Origin: Flavobacterium psychrotrophum
Lineage (GTDB): Bacteria > Bacteroidota > Bacteroidia > Flavobacteriales > Flavobacteriaceae
Reading direction: 5' to 3'
DNA: 64,000 nt
Assembly (NCBI RefSeq): GCF_003403075.1
Contig: NZ_CP031557.1
Location: 4,216,001-4,280,000, forward strand
Under the pieces are notes generated by a model. The model did no database searches, was not told the DNA's origin, and was given only the letters and a program-made list of their open reading frames with translations. The position numbers and the translations under genes are program-made. Of the stretch, positions 25,108 through 34,613 are shown one piece after another. Within the stretch, counting starts at the first letter, position 1; each line of letters begins with the position of its first letter.

Positions 25108-27227
25108 AAAGGATACTTGCCGGCCATTACCTGATTGCCTACCTCATTGCTATCATTATTTTTTATTTCAGTTACGGGCTGGGCATATTAAACCCACAAA
25201 ACATTAACTGGCTGCTAAGTGCACGCCACGACTGGGGTACGCACTACCTGGGCTGGGCATTTTACCGCGACTCTGCCTGGACGTTTCCGCTGGGCCAGAT
25301 GGAAGGCTATGTATACCCCGTGGGCGCTAACGTAGGCTTTACCGATTCTATTCCGCTTGTAGCCATTCCGCTAAAGCTTATCAGCGGCATTTTACCAAAC
25401 GATTTTCAGTTTCTGGGCTTCTGGCTACTGTCCTGCTACATCATGGCAGCGCATTTCACCCTAAAAATATTCGATCTTTATAAAATACCTACTTACGTTA
25501 GCCTGCTGGCAGTAGTGCTTATTGTGGGTAACCCGGTACTGTTTTACAGGGGTATGCACCCGGCACTGTGTGCACACGGTTTTATACTGGGTTCTATATA
25601 CTACTACCTTGTTGCTGCTAATGCAGAAAATGTAAAACGCATTAACCGCAAGCAGTTTTGGCTTTCTTTTTTAAGCGGGCTTATAAACCCTTACCTGTGC
25701 CTGCTGGTAGTAGGCTTTAGCTTTATACTACCCATTAAAAATTATTTTTATGATAAGCTGCTTACCGCTAAGCAAACCATACTCATACCGGTAATTACCT
25801 GTGCGGCCATAGTACTTTCCTGGATTATTGTGGGTATGGTAAGCCTGCACCATGGCGAGCGCCTGGATGTGGCAGATGGCTACGGGCTATATGGCTTTAA
25901 CTACAACTCATTTCATAACTCCAGCGGGTTTTCAGCATTTTTGCCGGGTATGCAATGGGTGAGTCCGCACCAGTATGAGGGCTTTATGTACCTGGGCGTG
26001 GGCTTTATGGTGCTAATAGCACTTGCACTGGTATATTTTATTATTAAAGGGCAGCCGGTCCAGTTCTTTAAAAACCATAAGTGGCTGTTACCGCTTATTA
26101 TACTCACAGTGCTGCTATCGTTGTTTGCTACAACAAACCGCGTTACATATGGCGAAAGCGTACTTTTTGAAGTGCCTATACCTAAGATCATTAAAAAGTT
26201 TGGCAACATATTCAGGGCAAGCGGCCGTTTTTTCTGGCTTACCTATTACCTTATCATATTATTCTTTACTGTTGTATTTTTAAAATCAAAAATACCGGCG
26301 TGGGCAAAGGCTATTGTACTTGCCCTTATAGTAGCACTACAGGCGTATGATATTAAGCACCTTTATACAAAAAACCTTCCGTCGGGCACGTATGATTCTC
26401 CGCTGGATGAAGCTAAGTGGAATGCAATCCTGCCCCATTTTGAAAAGATGATTACCTATCCGCCATTTAATAATCATGTGCTAAACAACATGGATTATCA
26501 GGATCTGGCATTACTGGCACTAAAAAACCATAAACAAATTAGCCTGGGCTATACTGCCCGCGAAAATGGCAGGGCATACCGCAAATTTTCGCAGGCATTA
26601 AACCTGCGCATAGCCAGCGGTAGCCTTAGTAGCGACGAATTGTATATAACCACACCGCAATACCTTGAGTTTTTTAAAAACTCATTGCAACAAAAAAAGC
26701 TACACAGCAAATACCTGGACGGATATTACCTGCTGTACACAAATAATGAGGTACCCGTTGTAAATACCGATGCCGCAGTTCAAAGACATATAGATTCTAT
26801 TACGCAAATTGTAGATAAGAAATTTGTAACATCGTTTAAAACTCCTGCTTTTGATAATAACAGGATAGACTATAATGTAGAAGAAGCTGCAGTAAACAAA
26901 AATACCATTTATATGAGGGGATGGGCTTTTTTAACTGAGCAGGATAATAATAAGAACGACTCTGTTTTTATAGCAATTTCTGATAAAGGAAAAACAGACA
27001 TAGCCTACACCAGGCAATTTAAAAGACCAGACCTTACACCTACATACAACAAACAGTATCTTGAAGATTCCGGGTTTATGCTGGCGCTGTATAATGGCAA
27101 AGCATTTAATGGTAATGAGCATGTAAGCATTGCTATAAAAAGTGGCGGTACCTGGACATTAAATGACCTGGGACCTATTAGCAAGCTTAAATCGGGCAAG
27201 AAGCCAAGTGATAAACATAAAAAATAA
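25104..27227 (+). CDS. DUF6311-like polytopic membrane protein, GT-C-type, with C-terminal beta domain
   Basis: 707 residues. About ten to twelve membrane helices to residue about 430. The first extracytoplasmic loop contains ARHDWGTHYLGWAFYRDS and VYPVGANVGFTDSIP, reminiscent of GT-C enzymes that use polyprenyl-linked sugars. The soluble part follows; the last 130 residues (from about 585) form a probable beta-sandwich with NTIYMRGWAFLTEQD and LEDSGFMLAL. A similar domain ends the next gene product. Start overlaps the previous stop by 4 nt (ATGA). Family name from memory; likely transfers a sugar outside the membrane. Confidence 0.7.
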   Translation: MKRILAGHYLIAYLIAIIIFYFSYGLGILNPQNINWLLSARHDWGTHYLGWAFYRDSAWTFPLGQMEGYVYPVGANVGFTDSIPLVAIPLKLISGILPNDFQFLGFWLLSCYIMAAHFTLKIFDLYKIPTYVSLLAVVLIVGNPVLFYRGMHPALCAHGFILGSIYYYLVAANAENVKRINRKQFWLSFLSGLINPYLCLLVVGFSFILPIKNYFYDKLLTAKQTILIPVITCAAIVLSWIIVGMVSLHHGERLDVADGYGLYGFNYNSFHNSSGFSAFLPGMQWVSPHQYEGFMYLGVGFMVLIALALVYFIIKGQPVQFFKNHKWLLPLIILTVLLSLFATTNRVTYGESVLFEVPIPKIIKKFGNIFRASGRFFWLTYYLIILFFTVVFLKSKIPAWAKAIVLALIVALQAYDIKHLYTKNLPSGTYDSPLDEAKWNAILPHFEKMITYPPFNNHVLNNMDYQDLALLALKNHKQISLGYTARENGRAYRKFSQALNLRIASGSLSSDELYITTPQYLEFFKNSLQQKKLHSKYLDGYYLLYTNNEVPVVNTDAAVQRHIDSITQIVDKKFVTSFKTPAFDNNRIDYNVEEAAVNKNTIYMRGWAFLTEQDNNKNDSVFIAISDKGKTDIAYTRQFKRPDLTPTYNKQYLEDSGFMLALYNGKAFNGNEHVSIAIKSGGTWTLNDLGPISKLKSGKKPSDKHKK

Positions 27228-27305
27228 GGTCGCAACTACTAATCATCCGCATTAAAAATAACAACACCTTTTAAGAATACAGATAACAGACTTAATACCA
27301 AACCA

Positions 27306-29162
27306 ATGAACAAAATTATCTTAAAATTGCGTAACAGAGATACCCAGATACTAACAGTAATTATGGTATTGGCCGTATTTCTACGCTTTTTCAGGCTTGA
27401 TTTTCAAAGCCTGTGGATGGACGAGATTTATACCCTGCTTATTACTGACCCTTCTAAAGGGTTAAAAGAATTTGTAAGTTCTATAGAGGCTACAGAGGGG
27501 TTTCCTTATATGTATTACTTTGTATTGAGAGGCTTTTATGCAATATTGGGATATTCCAGCCTCGTTGCACGCATTCCTTCGGCTATTGCAGGGGTTGCGG
27601 CCGTATATGTAGTGTATTTGTTTGTAAAACATATTTATAACAAAAACGCAGGGCTTATAGCTGCGCTACTATTAGCCGTTAATGAGTTCCACATACATTT
27701 TTCGCAGGAGGCAAGGTCTTACAGTATTTATGCTTTTTTAGTACTACTGTCTTTTTACAGGTTATCGGTTTTAATAAAACAACTTTCGCTTAAAAATACA
27801 CTATGGTATGCGCTGTCTGTAGCGCTGGTATTAAACATCAGTTTTTTTGGCGCTATCAATATTGTTTCGCAATTTTTTATCCTTGCACTGGTATTTGCCT
27901 ATGCCCCAAAAGAAGAACGAAAACAGATTTTTAGTTATGGGGCAATTACAGCAGCTATAGCGCTGGTTTCTTTTTTGCCAAATTACCGCATTCTTAAAAA
28001 CATGATGGCCATAAAATCATTTTGGTTAGGCCCGCCACAGCCAGACTCTTTAAAAAATATGTTCTACATCTTTTTAGGCGAGTTTGAAATAACAATATTC
28101 ATTTTCTCTACCCTTATCATATACTACTTTTTTTGTGTGTTTAAAAAACAAGACACACCGGCAACTACAAATACTTTTAGCGCAAACAAAGACCGCTACA
28201 GCTTTACACTGCTTATTTCGTGGTTTGCCATATTTATAGCCGGTATGTATCTAAAATCATATACAGGTACATCTGTTGTGTTAGACAGGTATTTTATAAG
28301 CATCATGCCGGTAGCAGTAATTGTTATTGCCATTGCAATAGCTAAAATTTCCGGCAAAATGGTGCGCACAGCCATTGTAGTTAGTATTTTTACCTTTACG
28401 CTGCTCAATATTTTGTATATCAAAAAGGTGTATACATCTGTATATAAATCGCAGTACCGCGAGGTTGCCACATATATACTGCATAATAATAAAGCGCACG
28501 ACCCGGTATACACAAGCCTTGCCCAAATGTATAGTTACTACCTTAAGGTAAAAGATAAAACTACAGACCTTAGAGACAGTAACCTGGATAACCTTCTTAC
28601 AACAATGGCGGCAGATACTACAAAAATTAAATCTTTTTGGTATGCAGATGCACACGTTAGGCCATTTAACATTACAGATGCCAATAAAGAGTTTTTAAGT
28701 AAATATTTTACCCTCGAAGATAATTTTGAAGGATTTGATGCCTGGTCGCACCACTATATTTTAAATACAGCAGAAAACAAAGAATTAAGTCCTGAGAAAA
28801 TTGCAGCCATTAAACAAAGTAAGGTTGAGATGGCCTACAATTTTGACGAATTTAATCAAAACGGAGCAGAGATATCTGTAAGCGGATGGGCATATTTACC
28901 TGACCAGGATGCAACGAACTCGCGCATCAATGTTTTATTGGTAAAGGAAAACCGAACAATAAAAATGCAAACAATACAAGTTGTGCGTAAAGACGTAACT
29001 GCTGACAGGAAGAGTTTTGACTTTGACAATTCAGGTTTCAGGTATGTTGGAATTCCTAAAAATGTACCTGCGGGAACATATCAGGTGGGTATTTATATTC
29101 TGGATAAAGCAACTAATAAAGAATCTGTTGTTGTAACAGATAAAACAATTGAGGTGCAATAA
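27306..29162 (+). CDS. Family 39-type (ArnT/PMT-like) membrane glycosyltransferase
   Basis: 618 residues. Classic PMT/ArnT features: RFFRLDFQSLWMDEIYT near residue 28, where the acidic pair after the first helix is catalytic, then SSLVARIPSAIAG and NEFHIHFSQEARSYSIY. About eleven membrane helices. The C-terminal 110 residues form the domain shared with the neighbour (SVSGWAYLPDQDA, DNSGFRYVGIP). It uses polyprenyl-phosphate sugar as donor and acts on the periplasmic face. It ends 134 nt from the convergent gtrB, with only a weak hairpin between. Confidence 0.85.
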   Translation: MNKIILKLRNRDTQILTVIMVLAVFLRFFRLDFQSLWMDEIYTLLITDPSKGLKEFVSSIEATEGFPYMYYFVLRGFYAILGYSSLVARIPSAIAGVAAVYVVYLFVKHIYNKNAGLIAALLLAVNEFHIHFSQEARSYSIYAFLVLLSFYRLSVLIKQLSLKNTLWYALSVALVLNISFFGAINIVSQFFILALVFAYAPKEERKQIFSYGAITAAIALVSFLPNYRILKNMMAIKSFWLGPPQPDSLKNMFYIFLGEFEITIFIFSTLIIYYFFCVFKKQDTPATTNTFSANKDRYSFTLLISWFAIFIAGMYLKSYTGTSVVLDRYFISIMPVAVIVIAIAIAKISGKMVRTAIVVSIFTFTLLNILYIKKVYTSVYKSQYREVATYILHNNKAHDPVYTSLAQMYSYYLKVKDKTTDLRDSNLDNLLTTMAADTTKIKSFWYADAHVRPFNITDANKEFLSKYFTLEDNFEGFDAWSHHYILNTAENKELSPEKIAAIKQSKVEMAYNFDEFNQNGAEISVSGWAYLPDQDATNSRINVLLVKENRTIKMQTIQVVRKDVTADRKSFDFDNSGFRYVGIPKNVPAGTYQVGIYILDKATNKESVVVTDKTIEVQ

Positions 29163-29296
29163 AGCATACTAAAAAATGACCATGATCAATAACCAAAAGG
29201 GCTTTAATGATAATCACAAAACCCTCTAAATAATAGCTTACTAATAATAGCTTTGATATTTGGTGTAAACCTGTGTTATTTTATAGATGCATGCGT

Positions 29297-30244
29297 TTAG
29301 TCTACGCGTTCGTCTATAAAGTAGCGCGGGCGCTTTTTAACCTCAAGGTATATCTTGCCAATGTATTCGCCCATGATGCCGAGGCAAAACAGTTGTATAC
29401 CGCCAAGAAAGTACATGGGTAGCACTGTAGAAACCCAACCGGGCACTACATGGCCCAACGAGTAGGCAAAAATAACATAGCCGCTTAACAGCAGGCATAT
29501 AAAAAATATAACAAACCCTATTATGGTAACAAGCTTTAAGGGGTAGTTGCTAAAAGATGTAACGCCGTTCCAGGCAAAGGCAGCCATTTTCCTGAAAGGA
29601 TATTTAGACTCTCCGGCGGCGCGCTCTAAACGGTCGTAATAAACCGCACCAGACCTAAAGCCAATCGTGGGTATTATACCTCTTAAAAACAGGTTTACTT
29701 CTCCATACTCGGCAAGAGCCTTAAGTACGCGCTTGCTGCACAGGCGATAATCTGCATGGTTATACATTATGTTTACCCGCATCTGCTTCATAAGCTTATA
29801 AAACAACAGTGCGGTATTTCGCTTAAAAAAAGTATCGGTAGTGCGTTCCTTCCTTATGCCATATACCACATCTGTGCCGGCCTTAAATTTTACTACCATT
29901 TCTTCTATAACAGCAATATCGTCCTGAAGGTCGGCGTCTATAGATATTAGTGCATCGGCCTCATCCATAAAAGTATTTAGCCCTGCCAGCAGTGCCTTTT
30001 GGTGGCCCACATTGCACGATAGCCTAAGCCCTTTTACATAATTATACTCTGCGGCTTTTTGCGCTATAATGGGCCATGTGGCATCTTTGCTGCCATCGTC
30101 TACAAAAACGGCAAAGCTATTTGAGGATATTATGTTTCGGGCTACCAAATCTTCAATCAGCGTATTTATCTGGCTGGTAGTAAGGGGCAGCATCTCTGCT
30201 TCATTATAGCACGGTAAAACAATGCCTATAACGGGTAGTTTCAT
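29297..30244 (-). CDS. GtrB-type polyprenyl-phosphate glucosyltransferase
   Basis: 315 residues. Makes undecaprenyl-phosphate-glucose on the cytoplasmic side. The GT-A domain has VLPCYNEAEML, FVDDGSKDATW (about 48-58) and SIDADLQDDIAVIEEM (DxD at about 99). Two C-terminal membrane helices (about 236-258 and 270-295) and the tail GEYIGKIYLEVKKRPRYFI are typical of GtrB/ArnC-type enzymes. It lies 17 nt after the GtrII-like gene on the same strand, a modification module lacking gtrA here. Confidence 0.9.
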   Translation of the reverse strand: MKLPVIGIVLPCYNEAEMLPLTTSQINTLIEDLVARNIISSNSFAVFVDDGSKDATWPIIAQKAAEYNYVKGLRLSCNVGHQKALLAGLNTFMDEADALISIDADLQDDIAVIEEMVVKFKAGTDVVYGIRKERTTDTFFKRNTALLFYKLMKQMRVNIMYNHADYRLCSKRVLKALAEYGEVNLFLRGIIPTIGFRSGAVYYDRLERAAGESKYPFRKMAAFAWNGVTSFSNYPLKLVTIIGFVIFFICLLLSGYVIFAYSLGHVVPGWVSTVLPMYFLGGIQLFCLGIMGEYIGKIYLEVKKRPRYFIDERVD

Positions 30245-30261
30245 AGGTTTTTGTTTATTGT

Positions 30262-31770
30262 TTATTGCTGCTCAACCCACAACGGAGCACCCTTTACACT
30301 GTTAAGCTTTACAATAACTGTTTCGCCCACGCGCTTAACAGATCCCTGCCTTGGCCATACCGGCATATCGGTAATAGAATCTCTTATTTTAAGCCACGAA
30401 TCTCTATTGTCTACCATCTTATAGTTTGCTACATCATTATACTTAAAAAAAGGTATAATACGGGTATTAGCACCGCCATCCCACTGAAAGAACGCCCCTC
30501 CAAAAACCTCAGACTTAGGCAGCCTGAACCTGTCTATCTCTAAATCGGGCATAGCACCATAAAAGTATACATAATCGCGTGCGCTTTCAAAATCAGGCAC
30601 AACAGTACGTATCCTGTTATCTATGCGTTTTGCCATTTCAAGCTCATGGTTGTGTATACGGTTGTGCGACAGGTATAGCAGTGTTATAAAATATATATTA
30701 GTAAGGCCTATAATCCAGCAAATGGCAGTAGCCACTTGTGTGTAGCGTATTTTTGAGGGATTTAATACTGATATAAATTGTGTAATTATAAAACCAAACA
30801 CAATGCCAGAGCCTACATAAAGGCGTGGCGGATGGCCGCCGTTAGTTATAAAAAGCGAAATAATAAAGGGTACTATAAGCAATAGCAGCATAAGCAGTGC
30901 CCTTACGGCAAATAGTTTACGCTCTTTTAAAAATACAATTACCAGTAAGGCAAGCGCAGCAAGTGCTGCTACAAAAAACAAGCGGTCGCCATAATACATA
31001 TCGCCCCTCATGTTATCTACCCACAGGTTATAAAAATCTACAAAGCGGTTGTTTTTATTAGGGGCAGCATAACTAGAAAGGTAGCCGCTGTTGCTCATTT
31101 GCGGACAAAGTATTTTTACTGATATGGCATAAAAAATACCGCCCAGTACCATGAGCCCGCCAAACAGCATAAGCTTTTGAAACTCTTTTTTAAAGTTATA
31201 ATCGTCAAGATAGGTGTTACGAAAAACATAAGCCAGGTATATTACTGCCGGCAAAAAAACAAGGGCCTGGTAAACGGCAATAATAAACATTATTATAAGC
31301 GCGCTTAAAATAAACAGCCCTGCCTTAACAGCTATATTTTTACTTACCCTTAGCTTTTCGAATAGCATTATGGTAACTAACGAGAGCAAAAAGCCAAAAG
31401 AAACGGCATCTGCCTGCATGTAAAATATGAACTGGTAAGCCATTTGCGGAAACGTTAAAAACAAACCGCAAAACAAGTATGCCGCAAGCCCGTCAAAACG
31501 AAACAAACGTGTAAGCCCCACCGCAGTAAAGCTCATGACCACAAGCGATATAAACAATGTAAAATAGGGTACGATGCCATTAAAAATGTAATAGCGCACA
31601 ACGGTACTACCCCAGCGCCCCAGCTCAAAATAAGATGTAGGCAGATATTGATGATACTCGCTATCTATACTTACTGTAAAGTTATTAAGGCCATAGCCAT
31701 AAGTTAAGAGGCTGGCGAAAATTGAAAAAAAGAGTAGTTGAGAGTATTTTAAATTAATTTCTTTAATCAT
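30262..31770 (-). CDS. GtrII-like O-antigen glucosyltransferase (Glucos_trans_II)
   Basis: 502 residues from the ATG at 31770. About ten membrane helices. The signature GLNNFTVSIDSEYH followed by YFELGRWGSTVVRYYI (first extracytoplasmic loop) is that of the glucosyl transferase GtrII family. The protein takes glucose from undecaprenyl phosphate and adds it to O-antigen in the periplasm. The C-terminal 100 residues are soluble. Together with the GtrB-like gene it forms a two-gene serotype-modification unit inserted antiparallel in the locus. Confidence 0.85.
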   Translation of the reverse strand: MIKEINLKYSQLLFFSIFASLLTYGYGLNNFTVSIDSEYHQYLPTSYFELGRWGSTVVRYYIFNGIVPYFTLFISLVVMSFTAVGLTRLFRFDGLAAYLFCGLFLTFPQMAYQFIFYMQADAVSFGFLLSLVTIMLFEKLRVSKNIAVKAGLFILSALIIMFIIAVYQALVFLPAVIYLAYVFRNTYLDDYNFKKEFQKLMLFGGLMVLGGIFYAISVKILCPQMSNSGYLSSYAAPNKNNRFVDFYNLWVDNMRGDMYYGDRLFFVAALAALALLVIVFLKERKLFAVRALLMLLLLIVPFIISLFITNGGHPPRLYVGSGIVFGFIITQFISVLNPSKIRYTQVATAICWIIGLTNIYFITLLYLSHNRIHNHELEMAKRIDNRIRTVVPDFESARDYVYFYGAMPDLEIDRFRLPKSEVFGGAFFQWDGGANTRIIPFFKYNDVANYKMVDNRDSWLKIRDSITDMPVWPRQGSVKRVGETVIVKLNSVKGAPLWVEQQ

Positions 31771-31792
31771 GGCTGGTAAAAAATTTTTGAGA

Positions 31793-31823
31793 CAAAAATA
31801 AGGTTTAATTCTATGGATGTCAA
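31793..31823 (-). promoter_or_regulatory. Promoter of the gtrII-gtrB pair
   Basis: Minus strand: TTG (31821-31823), 20 bp, TATTTTTG (31793-31800), 22 nt before the ATG at 31770. Confidence 0.6.
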
Positions 31824-31883
31824 TTTTGTTTGTTAATGTATTTAACTTTTTTTTAAGCAAAAGCACGGTTAAGCAAAAACAAT

Positions 31884-31891
31884 TATATTTG
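31884..31891 (+). promoter_or_regulatory. -7 box of the lipoprotein gene
   Basis: TATATTTG, 20 nt before the ATG at 31912; no clear -33 TTG. Confidence 0.5.
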
Positions 31892-31911
31892 CACAAAAAA
31901 TACCTTCCACA

Positions 31912-32475
31912 ATGAAATTAAAGTATTGTTTCGTAGCCCTTTTAGCCCTTAGCAGCGTTGTAAGTTGTAAAATAGATAACGGAGAGACAAAACCGGCAGA
32001 AGCCGCGGCTCCTAAAGAAGAGGTAGTAGCTACCGGAAAAGTAATGGTTACCCTTAATGCTGTAGTAGCTAAAGATGATAACTTCCAGATATTTTATAAC
32101 GAAAACGGTTCGCTTGATTTTAACGGAGAGCAGACTTTAAGTGTTTCGGTAATAGGAAAACCGGAAGCACAAGACATAAGATTTGCACTTCCTGACGATT
32201 CTTTGCCTACTGCGCTAAGGCTTGATACCGGAGATAAAGACCTGGGTCAGCTTACAGTAAACAGCCTAACTGTTAACTATTATGAAAAAAGCCTGGTTAT
32301 AAAAGGAGGCGATGAGTTTCTTAAAAATTTTCAGCCAAACAATCTGGTAACTGATAAATCTGATGCTACATCTGCCACATTTACCGTAAAACCGGTAAAA
32401 GACGGCTCTTATGACCCACAGTTTTACCCTACAGGCGACCTTATAAATGCACTTAAAGGCATTTTGGTAAAATAA
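31912..32475 (+). CDS. Putative lipoprotein
   Basis: 187 residues. Signal peptide with lipobox SVVSC (Cys about 20), then an Ala/Glu linker and a beta-rich domain (VMVTLNAVVAKDDNFQIFYN, about 44-63). No family recognised. The sequence TPAEAAAPKEE-like linker suggests surface or periplasmic attachment. Divergent from gtrII and 31 nt upstream of wzx. A small hairpin gggcggta/taccaccc at 32480-32499 lies in that gap and might modulate expression of the flippase. Confidence 0.75.
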   Translation: MKLKYCFVALLALSSVVSCKIDNGETKPAEAAAPKEEVVATGKVMVTLNAVVAKDDNFQIFYNENGSLDFNGEQTLSVSVIGKPEAQDIRFALPDDSLPTALRLDTGDKDLGQLTVNSLTVNYYEKSLVIKGGDEFLKNFQPNNLVTDKSDATSATFTVKPVKDGSYDPQFYPTGDLINALKGILVK

Positions 32476-32506
32476 ATACGGGCGGTATAATTACCACCCC
32501 ATATTA

Positions 32507-33796
32507 ATGAAGAGATTAGTACAAAAAACTATAAAGCCCTTTTTGCCCATGCAGCAATTGCTCAAGGCAGGAGGGCTTACCTTTTTTTTCAGGATAGGCG
32601 GCCTGGGGCTTAATTTTTTAATTACAAAAATTATTACCGGCCAGTATGGCGAAGCCGTTTTTGGCAACTACGGCCTGGCATTTACCATAGCGCAGGCTAC
32701 GGGCATATTGTTTGCACTTGGTTTTCCAAATGCCATAATTACCTACATTGGGCTTAAGCCCATACACGACTCATATTCACAGTACATATTAAGAAAAGGC
32801 CTTACGGTACTCGCCCCTCTTACACTGTTGCCGCTACTGGCTTACTTTTTTGGTGCGGCTTTTATATCTCAGGAAATTTTTAATAAGCCCGGCCTGTACA
32901 ACTATATACTTATTGCCGCATTTACAGTACCGGCCATGATACTGCACGAGTTTTTGCTATACTTTTTTATAGCTACAGGAAACAACCTTAAGTTTAACAT
33001 CTTTATGTTTGGCGTGCCAAATGCCATACTGCTGTTACTGCTGTTGTGTGTACAAAACGTGCCGGGGCATTACAGCTTTTTGTTCTATGCCGCATCTGTA
33101 ATTGTAACACTGGCAATAGAAAGTTTTTTTGCGTTTAAGCAAACAGCACGGCACGAACAAAAAATACTTACCGCACGGCAAATGATAAGCTTTGCATCGC
33201 CCATGATGTTTAGTGGCATAATGCTGTACCTGCTAAACTGGACAGATACTTTTATGCTGGGTGCGCTTGTAAGCGAAGAAGAGCTGGGCCATTATAACCT
33301 GGCTTATAAAATAGCATCGCTAAGCATGCTGGTTATCATATCTATGAATGTGGTACTGGCGCCCAGGGTAGCAGCACTCTTTAATAGCGGAGACCTTACA
33401 GAGCTGCATAAAACCGTGCGCAAAACCACACACATTATTATAGCTCTTACCACACCGCTGGCACTGGGCATTATAGTGCTGTCAGATTTTTTACTGTCTT
33501 TTTTTGGGCATGGGTTTACAGGCGGTAAAGAGGCGCTTATAATTATTACCGTGGGCTTTTGGCTCAACGCCCTTACCGGAAATGTAGACCAGGTGCTTAA
33601 TATGACGGGCAACCAAAAGATATTGCAAAACATTACCATATTTGGCTTTATAGCTAACGTGGCGCTTAACCTGGCGCTCATACCACGGTATGGCATTAAT
33701 GGCTCTGCAATGGCAAGTGTGTTTACTAACATACTGTTTAACGTTACCTGCCTGCTTTACGTAAAAAAGAAACTGGGTTTTTATACTTTTGCCTGA
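32507..33796 (+). CDS. wzx: Wzx-type polysaccharide flippase (MOP superfamily)
   Basis: 429 residues, about twelve membrane helices. It flips undecaprenyl-linked repeat units to the periplasm. The N-terminal LLKAGGLTFFFRIGGLGLNFLITK and the internal FALGFPNAIITYIG match the polysaccharide biosynthesis/MATE-like family. Length is normal. It overlaps the following frame only if that gene starts upstream of 33810. Confidence 0.88.
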   Translation: MKRLVQKTIKPFLPMQQLLKAGGLTFFFRIGGLGLNFLITKIITGQYGEAVFGNYGLAFTIAQATGILFALGFPNAIITYIGLKPIHDSYSQYILRKGLTVLAPLTLLPLLAYFFGAAFISQEIFNKPGLYNYILIAAFTVPAMILHEFLLYFFIATGNNLKFNIFMFGVPNAILLLLLLCVQNVPGHYSFLFYAASVIVTLAIESFFAFKQTARHEQKILTARQMISFASPMMFSGIMLYLLNWTDTFMLGALVSEEELGHYNLAYKIASLSMLVIISMNVVLAPRVAALFNSGDLTELHKTVRKTTHIIIALTTPLALGIIVLSDFLLSFFGHGFTGGKEALIIITVGFWLNALTGNVDQVLNMTGNQKILQNITIFGFIANVALNLALIPRYGINGSAMASVFTNILFNVTCLLYVKKKLGFYTFA

Positions 33797-33809
33797 TACC
33801 ACAACCCTA

Positions 33810-34613
33810 ATGGAAATAACATTATCTGTAATTATAGTAAACTACAACGGGCAGCGTTACCTTGATGCCTGCTTTGCATCTATAGCAAAACAGCTACAGG
33901 GTATACCCTACGAAATTGTGGTTACAGATAATAAATCGGCCGATGGTAGCTGTGCCTATATAAAAGAGCATTACCCTAACGTTATACTTATAGAAAGCCC
34001 CGATAACCTGGGTTTTGGCAAAGGCAACAATGTAGCGGTAAAGCGTGCAAAAGGTAAATACATACTACTGCTTAATAACGATACTATACTGCAAAGCCAC
34101 CTGGCACCCGCGCTTGCTGTGCTTAAAAACAATGACAATGTAGGTGCGCTGGGTATTAATATGCTTAATGGCGAAGGTCATTATTTAAAAGCCGCGGGTA
34201 ATCTGCCATCACCTTTTAACCTTTTCAGGATAAAAAATATTATGTGGCTGGGGCCCGAATTTAAGAAGGGCATATTTAGCAAAGAAATATATGAAGTGGG
34301 CTGGATTACAGGTTCTTTTATGCTAATGCCAAAACAGGTGTACGATAGCATAGGGGGGTTTGACGAAGACTATTTTATGTATGTAGAGGATGTAGACCTG
34401 TGCAAAAAAATTGCCAATGCCGGATATAAGCGTATTTTTATGCCGCAATTAAACTACCTGCACTTTGTGGGCTACAACAGTTCTAAAGACCATCTTATAT
34501 TAAGGGGCTACGACACCTACATTAACAAACATACCCGGGGTATATACAAAGTACTTATGCGGCTTTCGCTCGGGATAAACAAACTGGTAAAAAAAGTAAA
34601 AAAACTACGATGA
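33810..34613 (+). CDS. Family 2 glycosyltransferase, rhamnosyltransferase-like
   Basis: 267 residues from the ATG at 33810 (MEITLSVIIVNYNG). GT-A motifs: IIVNYNGQRYLDACF, VTDNKSADGS (about 39-48), LLLNNDTIL (DxD-like, about 88), and the acceptor region GGFDEDYFMYVEDVDLCKKI (about 178-197), typical of WbbL-type rhamnosyltransferases. Fits with rfbD in the same cluster. Overlaps the next gene by 4 nt. Confidence 0.88.
   Translation: MEITLSVIIVNYNGQRYLDACFASIAKQLQGIPYEIVVTDNKSADGSCAYIKEHYPNVILIESPDNLGFGKGNNVAVKRAKGKYILLLNNDTILQSHLAPALAVLKNNDNVGALGINMLNGEGHYLKAAGNLPSPFNLFRIKNIMWLGPEFKKGIFSKEIYEVGWITGSFMLMPKQVYDSIGGFDEDYFMYVEDVDLCKKIANAGYKRIFMPQLNYLHFVGYNSSKDHLILRGYDTYINKHTRGIYKVLMRLSLGINKLVKKVKKLR

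Noticed and set aside
31912..32475. T9SS or SusD-type lipoprotein
   Set aside because: A lipobox is present, but no SusD helices, no sorting domain and no TonB-receptor partner.
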